Positions 1 to 5,692 of a stretch of DNA of 5,692 nt are shown here, one piece after another. The stretch's first letter is position 1; every line of letters begins with the position of its first letter. Made by a program: the position numbers and the translations under genes. Origin of the DNA: Desulfobulbaceae bacterium UBA2276 (lineage in GTDB: Bacteria > Desulfobacterota > Desulfobulbia > Desulfobulbales > Desulfocapsaceae); assembly GCA_002347085.1 (NCBI GenBank), contig DDWW01000020.1, positions 1 through 5,692 of the forward strand. Reading direction: 5' to 3'. The notes beneath the pieces were generated by a model that was not told where the DNA came from, did no database searches, and saw only the letters and a list, made by a program, of their open reading frames with translations.

Positions 1-41
1 CTCTCCTTGCCTTGTCCGTTTTTTTGGCAGTTCTTGCTCAT
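1..41 (-). CDS. Possible start of a further gene, cut by the window edge
   Basis: An ATG at 41-39 on the minus strand opens a frame to the left edge. The 13 visible codons read MSKNCQKNGQGKE, a hydrophilic, lysine-rich start. It would follow hslO by 70 bases on the same strand. Only weak purine-rich sequence (GAAG about 6 bases upstream) could serve as ribosome binding site. Thirteen codons are too few to recognise a family or to exclude a chance frame, so this is a tentative call. Confidence 0.25.
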   Translation of the reverse strand, partial: MSKNCQKNGQGKE

Positions 42-106
42 AGCTTCAACACTCTTCACACACCTGTAGCGATCATCCGCTATCAGCGAAGTCCGTGATT
101 TTTTGG
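14..106. repeat. Imperfect T-rich direct repeat downstream of hslO
   Basis: GTCCGTTTTTTTGG (14-27) and GTCCGTGATTTTTTGG (91-106) share the GTCCGT start, a long T-run and the GG end, 77 bases apart start to start. Both lie in the region after hslO, the left copy possibly inside the start of the next gene. Function unknown; chance similarity around T-runs is possible. Confidence 0.3.
64..86. repeat. Small bulged hairpin downstream of hslO
   Basis: CTGTAGCG (64-71) can pair with CGCTA (78-82) and CAG (84-86) around a six-base loop, with one bulged T at 83. It begins 26 bases after the hslO stop in the direction of transcription. On the minus strand no T-run follows it, so it is not a standard hslO terminator. 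On the plus strand a run of six Ts begins only 12 bases after the stem, which is too far for a classic terminator. It may stabilise the hslO mRNA 3' end, or have no function. Confidence 0.35.
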
Positions 107-111
107 ACGTG

Positions 112-1053
112 TCATGTGAAGGATCGTTTTTCTTGACAGAGCTCGGTCAGGGCTTTTTGGTCAAAGAGATAGTGTGCGTTACAGAAATGACAGCTGACCT
201 CCACCGGGAAGGGGCCGTGGTCGCACATCTCTTCAAGATCTGCCAGCGGCAGGTGTAACAGGAGGCGGCGAGTTTGCTTTTCATCGCAGCGACATTGCAA
301 ACGGACAGGACGTTCTTCCAGAATTGCAGGGAGAAAAGGTGCGAACTGTTCGTTTAACCAGGGGGATACCTCCTGGCCATCAGCCAAGGCCTGGCCCAGT
401 GAGAGTAAGGTTTGCGTCTTCTGTTCCAGAGCAGCAAAGATCGTGGGGCTGGCACCAGGCATGGCCTGTAACAGCAGCCCGCCAGCACCCGCGACCTGGC
501 CCTGGGGATCAAAAACAATCTGGAGATGAATGGCGGTGGAGATCTGTTCAGAGAGGAGATAGTAGCGCATCACCTCGGATCCAATGTTGCCGGATTGTAA
601 GGTCACCCTGGAGCTGAAGGGTTGTCCTCCCTCTTCCTGATAGCGGGTTACGGTGAGAAAGCCGTCGCCCCATAAGATGTTTAAGGTGTTGAGCAGCTCC
701 GTTTCGTTGAAAGATTTGTCCAACCTCAAGGACTGAAGAGGGGGTGCCAGAGGAATGGGGACTCGCTTGAGGTAGCCCCGCACCTCGCCAGTGGCCGTGG
801 CCTCCGCGACTAAGCCCTTGACTGCCCCCGAGCCGTCTATACGCAAGCCGATCTCGTCATGACCTTTAAGCGTCGAGGCCATGAGTGCCGTCACCAGCAA
901 GGCTTGACCGAGGATCAGTGTTTCTAAAGGGTCCAGCCCATGGCGGGTCTGCATCTCCTGGATCAGGATGGTGCCATCAAGGAGCACCCCTCGTACTGAT
1001 TTTTCTGCCAGGAGAAAGGTGTAGAGGAGGCTGGTGTCATTGCTTGCTTCCAT
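112..1053 (-). CDS. hslO: Hsp33 redox-regulated chaperone
   Basis: Hsp33 is a cytoplasmic holdase that is inactive while its C-terminal cysteines bind zinc. It becomes active when oxidants such as HOCl or peroxide (with heat) oxidise them, releasing zinc and unfolding the linker. The 313 residues cover both domains. The N-terminal domain contains VRGVLLDGT (20-28), LGQALLVTALMASTLKG (48-64) and IGLRIDGSGAVKGLVAEA (68-85). The middle has FLTVTRY and a GNIGSEVMRYYLLSEQI segment (155-171), and AGGLLLQAMPGA at 189-201. The C-terminal redox switch is C254-x-C256, then 31 residues, then C288-x2-C291, close to the E. coli arrangement, followed by AHYLFD. Two extra cysteines (C277, C306) are present. 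The ATG at 1053 is forced, as an in-frame TGA lies two codons upstream; only a weak GGA precedes it, so translation may depend partly on coupling to usp, 42 bases upstream. The stop is TGA at 114-112. The gene appears intact, and all four zinc ligands are kept. Confidence 0.97.
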   Translation of the reverse strand: MEASNDTSLLYTFLLAEKSVRGVLLDGTILIQEMQTRHGLDPLETLILGQALLVTALMASTLKGHDEIGLRIDGSGAVKGLVAEATATGEVRGYLKRVPIPLAPPLQSLRLDKSFNETELLNTLNILWGDGFLTVTRYQEEGGQPFSSRVTLQSGNIGSEVMRYYLLSEQISTAIHLQIVFDPQGQVAGAGGLLLQAMPGASPTIFAALEQKTQTLLSLGQALADGQEVSPWLNEQFAPFLPAILEERPVRLQCRCDEKQTRRLLLHLPLADLEEMCDHGPFPVEVSCHFCNAHYLFDQKALTELCQEKRSFT

Positions 1054-1095
1054 TTGTCAATCCAGCCGGTTTCCCTTGGCCTCTCCTGTTTTTGG

Positions 1096-1581
1096 TTATT
1101 TTGAACGACAGCAGGTATAGGGATTCACTGTCATTATCGGGCAGGGTGCGGCCTTGACCACCTTGTCGGCGATACTGCCAAACATGATTTTTTCCAGGCC
1201 TTTATAGCCATGTGTCCCCATGACGATGAGATTGCCTTGTTTGTTGACGGCATAGTCAATGATCTGCTCGGCCACATCACCCATCAGGACTTTGGAGGTC
1301 AGCTCGGTTACTCCTAAGGCCTTAAAGGATGCCTCATTGTCCTGACAAAATTTATCCATCCGTTCTTCGGCGCTGGTAAATAATTCCTGCACCAGATCCG
1401 GGGCATTCATCTGGGGTACAAAGAAACCGGAGTAATCGGCGAAATTCTGGACCACAAAGATCAGATCAAGAGTGGCCTTGAAACTCCCGGCTACATAGGC
1501 AGCTGATTCGGCGATGAGTGGGGCGTTCTCAGAAAAATCAATGGGCGTAATTACTCGGGTGATGGCAGTAATTCTGTTCAT
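1096..1581 (-). CDS. Universal stress protein, UspA family, ATP-binding type
   Basis: This is a 161-residue single-domain Usp (Rossmann-like alpha/beta fold, cytoplasmic). The first strand and loop are ITRVITPIDFSENA, with the conserved Asp15 that contacts the nucleotide base region. Near the C-terminus is the nucleotide-binding signature G-x2-G-x9-G-S (G122, G125, G135, S136, within GTHGYKGLEKIMFGS), followed by the usual APCPIMTV strand at 145-151. The intact signature places it with ATP-binding, MJ0577-like Usps rather than with E. coli UspA, which lacks ATP binding. Usps generally help cells survive starvation, oxidative stress or growth arrest; the specific trigger is unknown. An insertion-like segment at about 45-65 (NFADYSGFFVPQMNAPDL) is characteristic of relatives I associate with sulfate-reducing Desulfobacterota (from memory). 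The C-terminus ends with two adjacent cysteines (157-158), which is unusual. The start is fixed by a near-perfect Shine-Dalgarno. It lies 107 bases after the AsmA-family gene and 42 bases before hslO, with which it is probably co-transcribed. Confidence 0.95.
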   Translation of the reverse strand: MNRITAITRVITPIDFSENAPLIAESAAYVAGSFKATLDLIFVVQNFADYSGFFVPQMNAPDLVQELFTSAEERMDKFCQDNEASFKALGVTELTSKVLMGDVAEQIIDYAVNKQGNLIVMGTHGYKGLEKIMFGSIADKVVKAAPCPIMTVNPYTCCRSK

Positions 1582-1586
1582 GGCGC

Positions 1587-1594
1587 TCCTCCTT
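1587..1594 (-). promoter_or_regulatory. Strong Shine-Dalgarno of the Usp gene
   Basis: AAGGAGGA on the minus strand is a nearly complete complement of the 16S rRNA 3' end. Its AGGAGG core sits 6 bases before the ATG at 1581. It is by far the strongest ribosome binding site in the window and fixes the usp start, suggesting high translation of this gene relative to its neighbours. Confidence 0.88.
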
Positions 1595-1625
1595 ATGGTG
1601 ATAAGTGACGGTAAACGAGGTGTCT

Positions 1626-1668
1626 TCCTTGCTTAAAGTTTCTCACAGCTTGTCACTGGAAGCAAGGA
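1626..1668. repeat. 9-bp perfect inverted repeat between the AsmA-family gene and usp
   Basis: The arms TCCTTGCTT (1626-1634) and AAGCAAGGA (1660-1668) are perfectly complementary and enclose 25 bases. A further 3-bp match (AGT 1637-1639 with ACT 1655-1657) lies inside after a two-base internal loop. The structure starts 20 bases after the AsmA stop and ends about 45 bases before the usp start. Neither strand has a T-run after it, so it is not a canonical intrinsic terminator. It could be an RNA processing or stabilising hairpin, a weak terminator or a regulator site for usp. The repeat is directly visible; any role is inference. Confidence 0.5.
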
Positions 1669-1688
1669 TTAAATAGAGGGAGGGGGCG

Positions 1689-3995
1689 TTAGTCTCCGAG
1701 CGTCTCAGGTTTTTTTGGCTCTGGAGGAATATCCGTACCGATCTCCTCTGGCTTTGGTTCGTTTGGTTCGTTATCTGTCGTTGCTTGGGGCAATGTTTGC
1801 AGGGGTTGTTGCTCTGTCGCCTTCTTTGGTAGTTGCTCTACTTTGGCTACCTGACTCAGTGCGGTCAAGGGGCCGGTTATGGTATAGGGAATAGTTGTAT
1901 CTCCAAGACCCACCAGCTCCAAGCCCTCATCCTGGCCAAGATCAGGGGCGAGGACGATCTGGAGCGTATAGTCAACGTGCTGGCGGACAAGATCAATCTC
2001 GCCCCCACCTGTTATCTGCATCAACGCTGATTCTCCTTGTAAGTCGTCATTGCGCAGAATCCCCTCTTCAATTCGAGCTGTGCCAGTCAGACGGCTGAAT
2101 TTTGTGGCGTCTTTTGTGGAAGCCTCTTCGGTCATAGTGGCCACGGGCAGAATCGTTTCTTCCTGGTACAGGGTTCGTGCGGTGCGGATTTTTTGCAGGA
2201 TCGTGATGGATTTGATGTCACCGTTGCTGAGATCAAATTGCATCGTACCGTTCAGATGACGCAACAACTCGTCCCCGCTTTGACCACTGGCTTTGATATC
2301 AGTCTCAATACTGGCGGTGCCGGTTATCAAGGCCTTGCCGGTGATAGCTTGCAAGAGCGGTTCCAGTTTGATTTTCTTGAGTTGTTGTTTGGCCTGAACC
2401 TGGGGGATGTTGCCTGTGACATCAATTTGGCCTTCCAGCTTCCAGCTCCCGTCATCCAGGTTAGCGGTCAGCGGCGCCAGTTGCGTTATTCCGTCTTTAC
2501 TGGCAATCTTCATCTCCACCTGCGACAATTGCGTTCCCTTTATCTGGAGGGAGTCAAGTTGCAGAGCGAGTTGCAGATCGAGGTTCTTGAGAAAATTTAC
2601 GGGAAGAAGAAGAGGGAAGGCGCCGGTTTCTTTGCCATTTTCCTCACCGGATTGTTTGGGGACATAACGGTCAAGATCCAGATGATCGATCTGGATGGCG
2701 GCTTCATAAGCCGGGCCAGAGGGTATGTCTTCGCCTTCGAGGGCCGCAATAAAAGCAACGGCTCCGGTGAACGTGGTGTCATCTATTGTGAGGGTAATGT
2801 CATTGATATCAAGCCGTTCGGTGTTACCTGCAAGAAGGAGTTCTCCTCGTAAACGAGTAATATGGTCAGTATGTTGCAGGAACGTTTGCAGGTTGGGATG
2901 GCTTGCTTTCAGTTGTTTCAGAAGAGGTTGGGGCGCACATTCAGGAATTTTGAGGGCCAGATTGAAGTGGGGCGATGAAACATCCTCCACCGTGCCACTC
3001 CCTTGTAGGCGGGTATCTTCATGGTTCAGGGTAAAATCTTTGATGGAAATCTTCTGCTGCCGCAGGTGAATGTCACTGTTGGTGGAAGCGGAGAGTTTCA
3101 ACCCTCGTTTGGGCAAGACCTTGCCCTTGACTACCCCATCCAGACGAACATCTTCAAGGAGCAGATGGGGTTCCTGCAAAAACAGGGTGGCATTGCCCTG
3201 CACGGTGATTTCGCCGGAACGAATGGGGTCTGTCTTGGCCGTTCGATGATCAAGGGAAAGGGTAAAGTCGGTTTCAAAGGGGAAGGGTATTTTTTCTCTG
3301 AGTTGACCGGTTTTCAGGCGCAAGTCCTGGGAGGTAATAATGGTATCGGTTTGTTGATCTTCATAGCGCGCATTGACCGCAGTAAGTTGCACGTTGCCAA
3401 AATCAATACCGGAAACGTGTTCGGGGAGCAGGTTGATTGCCGGCGGGATGAGTATGGCCAGTAATTTTGTAAGTAAGTTGGTGAAGAGCGGCTGTTTTTG
3501 CAGGATTACGGCAGCAGGTTGCGGTTCTGTGATGATCTCGTTGGATATGGCGCTTTCTTCAGGTTTGGTGACGGGGTCTGGGAGAGGAGGGAGTGTCTCC
3601 CAATTGTTCAGTCCCTCTTTGTTACGCAGAAGGTTGAGAGTGACGCCATCCAACATGATATTGGCCATGTGCAGGCGTCTTTGGAGGAGCAGGGGCCAGA
3701 GCGACAACTCTATATCTGCCTGCTCGACCGCCAGAAAGGTGCTGTTCGGGAAGGGGGAATGGTTGGTAAGTCGAACCTTGCCGAGGGAGCAGGTCACATT
3801 CAGCCAGGGAGAGATCTTCGCTTGGATGTCGCCCGTCACCAGGAGTTCTCGTCCGGTTTTTTCTCGAACCAGATCGGCGAGTTGTGTCTTGTAGTCGTTA
3901 GGATTAAGGAGAACGGGCAGGGACAATATCAGCAGGAAAAGAGACACTGCCAGAATAAAGAGGATGCCCACCATCCATCGTAAAAATAGAATCAT
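1689..3995 (-). CDS. AsmA-family protein with N-terminal membrane anchor
   Basis: This 768-residue protein has the AsmA-family layout. Residues about 9-30 form one hydrophobic segment (ILFILAVSLFLLILSLPVLL) after a short basic N-terminus, which predicts an inner-membrane anchor with the bulk in the periplasm. The AsmA N-terminal domain follows (about 30-135: NPNDYKTQLADLVREKTGRE, then ISPWLNV and ADIELSLWPLL). A long beta-rich middle contains many short amphipathic strands. A typical AsmA C-terminal region spans about 540-715, with GTASIETDIKASG, LNGTMQFDLSNGDI, LTGTARIEEGILRNDDL and IPYTITGPL. Residues about 720-768 are a Pro/Glu/Lys-rich, probably disordered tail. Family members are thought to act as long hydrophobic-groove bridges moving lipids between membranes; the cargo cannot be read here. 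It is longer than E. coli AsmA (617 aa). The ATG at 3995 is the first possible standard start after an in-frame TGA at 4025-4023, and it has an AAGGA site 11 bases upstream. It follows ligA by 53 bases, probably in the same transcript. The family is certain, the exact role is not. Confidence 0.93.
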   Translation of the reverse strand: MILFLRWMVGILFILAVSLFLLILSLPVLLNPNDYKTQLADLVREKTGRELLVTGDIQAKISPWLNVTCSLGKVRLTNHSPFPNSTFLAVEQADIELSLWPLLLQRRLHMANIMLDGVTLNLLRNKEGLNNWETLPPLPDPVTKPEESAISNEIITEPQPAAVILQKQPLFTNLLTKLLAILIPPAINLLPEHVSGIDFGNVQLTAVNARYEDQQTDTIITSQDLRLKTGQLREKIPFPFETDFTLSLDHRTAKTDPIRSGEITVQGNATLFLQEPHLLLEDVRLDGVVKGKVLPKRGLKLSASTNSDIHLRQQKISIKDFTLNHEDTRLQGSGTVEDVSSPHFNLALKIPECAPQPLLKQLKASHPNLQTFLQHTDHITRLRGELLLAGNTERLDINDITLTIDDTTFTGAVAFIAALEGEDIPSGPAYEAAIQIDHLDLDRYVPKQSGEENGKETGAFPLLLPVNFLKNLDLQLALQLDSLQIKGTQLSQVEMKIASKDGITQLAPLTANLDDGSWKLEGQIDVTGNIPQVQAKQQLKKIKLEPLLQAITGKALITGTASIETDIKASGQSGDELLRHLNGTMQFDLSNGDIKSITILQKIRTARTLYQEETILPVATMTEEASTKDATKFSRLTGTARIEEGILRNDDLQGESALMQITGGGEIDLVRQHVDYTLQIVLAPDLGQDEGLELVGLGDTTIPYTITGPLTALSQVAKVEQLPKKATEQQPLQTLPQATTDNEPNEPKPEEIGTDIPPEPKKPETLGD
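1753..1770. repeat. Tandem 9-base duplication in the AsmA-family tail
   Basis: TTTGGTTCG occurs twice back to back on the plus strand, inside the 3' end of the AsmA-family gene. On the coding strand it gives a repeated Asn-Glu-Pro (NEPNEP) in the Pro/Glu-rich tail, at about residues 742-747. The unit is in frame, so gain or loss by slippage would only change tail length. Confidence 0.7.
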
Positions 3996-4006
3996 TTTTT
4001 TGTCAA

Positions 4007-4011
4007 TCCTT
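4007..4011 (-). promoter_or_regulatory. Ribosome binding site of the AsmA-family gene
   Basis: AAGGA on the minus strand lies 11 bases before the ATG at 3995, separated from it by an A-rich spacer (ttgacaaaaaa). The spacing is slightly long and the match partial, so initiation may be moderate. It supports the ATG at 3995, as an in-frame stop lies just upstream. Confidence 0.5.
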
Positions 4012-4048
4012 GCAGGAGTCTCTCAGGTTGCGGTGATAGTATGTTGCA

Positions 4049-5692
4049 TCAATGGTGAATCATCTGCAGAAATTCGCGTTCCGTCAAGATAATCTTGCCC
4101 AGTTCGGTAGCTTTTTTCAGTTTTGATCCTGCCTTCTCCCCGGCGACCAGATGGGTCATGTTCTGGGTGACGGTGGTAGCGATCTGGCCGCCATGCTCTT
4201 TGACCAGCTTTTTGGCCTCGGTGCGTGACAGGGTGGTCAGGGTGCCGGTAAAAAGGATTATAGCGCCGCTGAGCGGTTGATCCCCCTGAGGGGGGCGACT
4301 TGCTTCCGGTGTTACTCCAGCCTGTTGCAGTCGATCGAACATCCGGCGCACGGCAGGGTCGCTAAAATAATCGACAATGCTGCGGGCGGCCTGTTCTCCG
4401 ATTCCTTCTGTTTCCAGCAGAGCCTCCTTAGGCGTATTCATGAGCTGCGCAAGAGAGGGGAAGGTCTGCTCCAAGAGTGATGCCGTTACTTCACCCACGA
4501 AACGAATCCCCAGGGCGGCCAAAAATTTCCCCAGTGGCGGATTTCTTGCCGTCTGGATTGCTGCCATGACGTTGTCGGCGGATTTGGCGCCCCAGCCTTC
4601 GAGCCCGGCTATTTGCTCCTGTTGCAGAGTAAAAATATCAGGGATGTCCCGCACGAGTTGCAGGGTAAAGAGCTGTTCCATGCTTTTTTTGCCTAAACCT
4701 TCAATGTCGAGCCCGGCCTTGGAACAAAAATGGATCAGCGCGCGCAGACGTTGGGCCGGGCAGTGGGGATTGACGCAGCGGGTCACGGCCTCTCCTGGTG
4801 CCTTGAGCAGAGCGTGGCCACACACCGGACAATGGGTGGGCATGGTGACGGGCTGTTCGCTGCCATTGCGTTTTTCGGCAAAGGCTTTTACCACCTCGGG
4901 GATAACATCGCCAGCCCTTTGTATCAAAACGGTATCGCCTACGCGCAGATCTTTGCGTTCAAACTCATCGCGATTATGGAGGGTGGCCCGGCTTACCGTC
5001 ACCCCGCCCACGACTGCCGGTTCAAGGATTGCCACTGGGGTTACCGCACCGGTGCGGCCAACCTGGAACTCGACGGCGATAAGCTTGGTGGTGGTCTGGA
5101 TGGCGGGGAATTTACAGGCAATAGCCCAGCGTGGGGCCCTGGCCTTATTGCCCAGTCTTTGCTGGAGGGCAAAATCATTGACCTTGACTACCATGCCGTC
5201 AATCTCGTAGGCCAGGGTCTGACGCAGGGCTGCAAGTTGTGCAAAACGGGTGATGACAGCACTGATCGACGGGCAGAGCAGGGCGAGATCACTGACAGGT
5301 AGTCCCAAACTTCCCATCCAGGCAAGGAGCTCCTGCTGGTTGGTACAGGGCGTTTGGATGGGATCGGCAATGCCGTAAGCCAGAAATTTCAGTGAACGTT
5401 GAGCAGTAATAGCCGGGTCAAGCTGGCGGAGAGAACCAGCGGCGGCATTGCGGGGGTTGGCGAAGGCCGGCTCTCCGCCTTGTAGGCGCTCACGATTTAA
5501 GAGGGTGAGAGCCTCGAGATCCATGAAGACCTCACCTCGAACCTCTAATCGTGGCTGTACCTTGTCATATGGATTAAGCAGCACATGGGGGATGGAAGGG
5601 AGGGTTTTGAGTTGGGCTGTGATATCCTCGCCCTTGCTGCCATCACCACGGGTGCTGCCCTGCAGGAGGAGGCCATGCTCATAGAGGAGTTC
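4049..5692 (-). CDS. ligA: NAD+-dependent DNA ligase LigA, N-terminus outside window
   Basis: LigA seals nicks in duplex DNA during replication and repair, using NAD+ to adenylate its active-site lysine. The reading frame stays open to the right edge, so 547 residues are visible and the start lies outside. A GTG at 5584 is an internal valine codon, because the preceding 36 codons encode the conserved STRGDG...GEDIT block. By comparison with E. coli LigA (671 aa), about 120 N-terminal residues are missing, including the NMN-binding Ia domain and the catalytic KxDG lysine, which should lie only about 7 codons beyond the edge. Visible in order: LEVRGEVF, FANPRNAAAGSLRQLD, EIDGMVVKVN and PRWAIACKFP (nucleotidyltransferase motifs); EFQVGRTGAVTPVA (OB fold); a zinc finger of four cysteines (C-x2-C-x14-C-x4-C, about 4831-4760); helix-hairpin-helix repeats (about 4720-4350); and a BRCT domain (about 4279-4055) with the FTGTL and GGQ signatures. 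The stop is TGA at 4051-4049. No frameshift or missing key residue is seen. Identification is essentially certain. Confidence 0.98.
   Translation of the reverse strand, partial: ELLYEHGLLLQGSTRGDGSKGEDITAQLKTLPSIPHVLLNPYDKVQPRLEVRGEVFMDLEALTLLNRERLQGGEPAFANPRNAAAGSLRQLDPAITAQRSLKFLAYGIADPIQTPCTNQQELLAWMGSLGLPVSDLALLCPSISAVITRFAQLAALRQTLAYEIDGMVVKVNDFALQQRLGNKARAPRWAIACKFPAIQTTTKLIAVEFQVGRTGAVTPVAILEPAVVGGVTVSRATLHNRDEFERKDLRVGDTVLIQRAGDVIPEVVKAFAEKRNGSEQPVTMPTHCPVCGHALLKAPGEAVTRCVNPHCPAQRLRALIHFCSKAGLDIEGLGKKSMEQLFTLQLVRDIPDIFTLQQEQIAGLEGWGAKSADNVMAAIQTARNPPLGKFLAALGIRFVGEVTASLLEQTFPSLAQLMNTPKEALLETEGIGEQAARSIVDYFSDPAVRRMFDRLQQAGVTPEASRPPQGDQPLSGAIILFTGTLTTLSRTEAKKLVKEHGGQIATTVTQNMTHLVAGEKAGSKLKKATELGKIILTEREFLQMIHH

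Noticed and set aside
82..114. ATG overlapping the hslO stop (ATGA) as a translationally coupled gene
   Set aside because: The frame ends after only 10 codons at a TGA, so it does not encode a credible protein.
1032..1060. TTGACA before the hslO ATG as a -35 promoter element
   Set aside because: No -10-like hexamer is found at 16-18 bases downstream (the sequence there is near ACACCA), and transcription would start inside hslO.
2193..2852. Plus-strand open frame (219 codons) opposite the AsmA-family gene
   Set aside because: It starts at a TTG with no ribosome binding site, and is fully antisense to a convincing gene. Its apparent hydrophobic and beta-like pattern mirrors the AsmA coding strand.
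3021..3983. Plus-strand frames at 3021-3464, 3373-3894 and 3498-3983
   Set aside because: They overlap each other in different frames and are all antisense to the AsmA-family N-terminal half; no motif or start signal supports any of them.
4377..5210. Long plus-strand open frame (277 codons) opposite ligA
   Set aside because: It lies entirely antisense to a well-conserved ligA sequence, has a composition rich in Ser/Arg/Ala typical of reverse-frame translation, and shows no recognisable domain.
4730..5302. Plus-strand frame of 190 codons opposite ligA
   Set aside because: It overlaps another antisense frame and the conserved ligA zinc finger and OB fold on the other strand; no family features are seen.
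5582..5584. GTG as the start of ligA, giving a 511-residue protein
   Set aside because: The 36 codons upstream stay open to the window edge and encode the conserved STRGDG...GEDIT segment of LigA, so the gene is cut by the window and not truncated.
1..5692. Search for a CRISPR array, tRNA, transposase, phage or toxin-antitoxin module
   Set aside because: No regularly spaced repeats, cloverleaf-like segments, terminal inverted repeats or matching protein motifs are seen; the window is filled by four conserved genes.

Overview
The window is a compact, one-directional block of ordinary bacterial housekeeping and envelope/stress genes, all read from the minus strand. In transcription order (right to left) it holds: the C-terminal four fifths of NAD+-dependent DNA ligase (ligA, running off the right edge), a large AsmA-family membrane-anchored protein, a single-domain universal stress protein (Usp), and the redox-regulated chaperone Hsp33 (hslO). 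A possible start of a further gene lies at the extreme left edge. There are no RNA genes, CRISPR arrays, insertion sequences or phage genes that I can see.

The organism looks like a Gram-negative bacterium with roughly balanced GC content. AsmA-family proteins point to a two-membrane envelope. The general style of the Usp (the N-terminal segment with 'PIDFSENA' and 'GFFVPQM') and of the AsmA protein fits Desulfobulbaceae-like Desulfobacterota (former Deltaproteobacteria). That placement is from memory of family members, not from a search, and is only moderately secure.

Layout: ligA ends at 4049. A 53-base gap without a visible terminator leads to the AsmA-family gene (3995-1689), so these two are probably co-transcribed. 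A 107-base gap containing a 9-bp perfect inverted repeat and a very strong Shine-Dalgarno sequence precedes usp (1581-1096). After a 42-base gap comes hslO (1053-112). The last 111 bases hold a small bulged hairpin, an imperfect T-rich direct repeat and a possible start codon at 41. No gene-free stretch exceeds 111 bases.

Functionally, ligA belongs to DNA replication and repair. The AsmA-like protein belongs to the cell envelope (AsmA relatives are implicated in lipid transport to the outer membrane). Usp and Hsp33 form a plausible stress pair: an ATP-binding stress protein next to a holdase activated by thiol oxidation. I found no convincing evidence for a new biological system; the findings are modest and scored accordingly.
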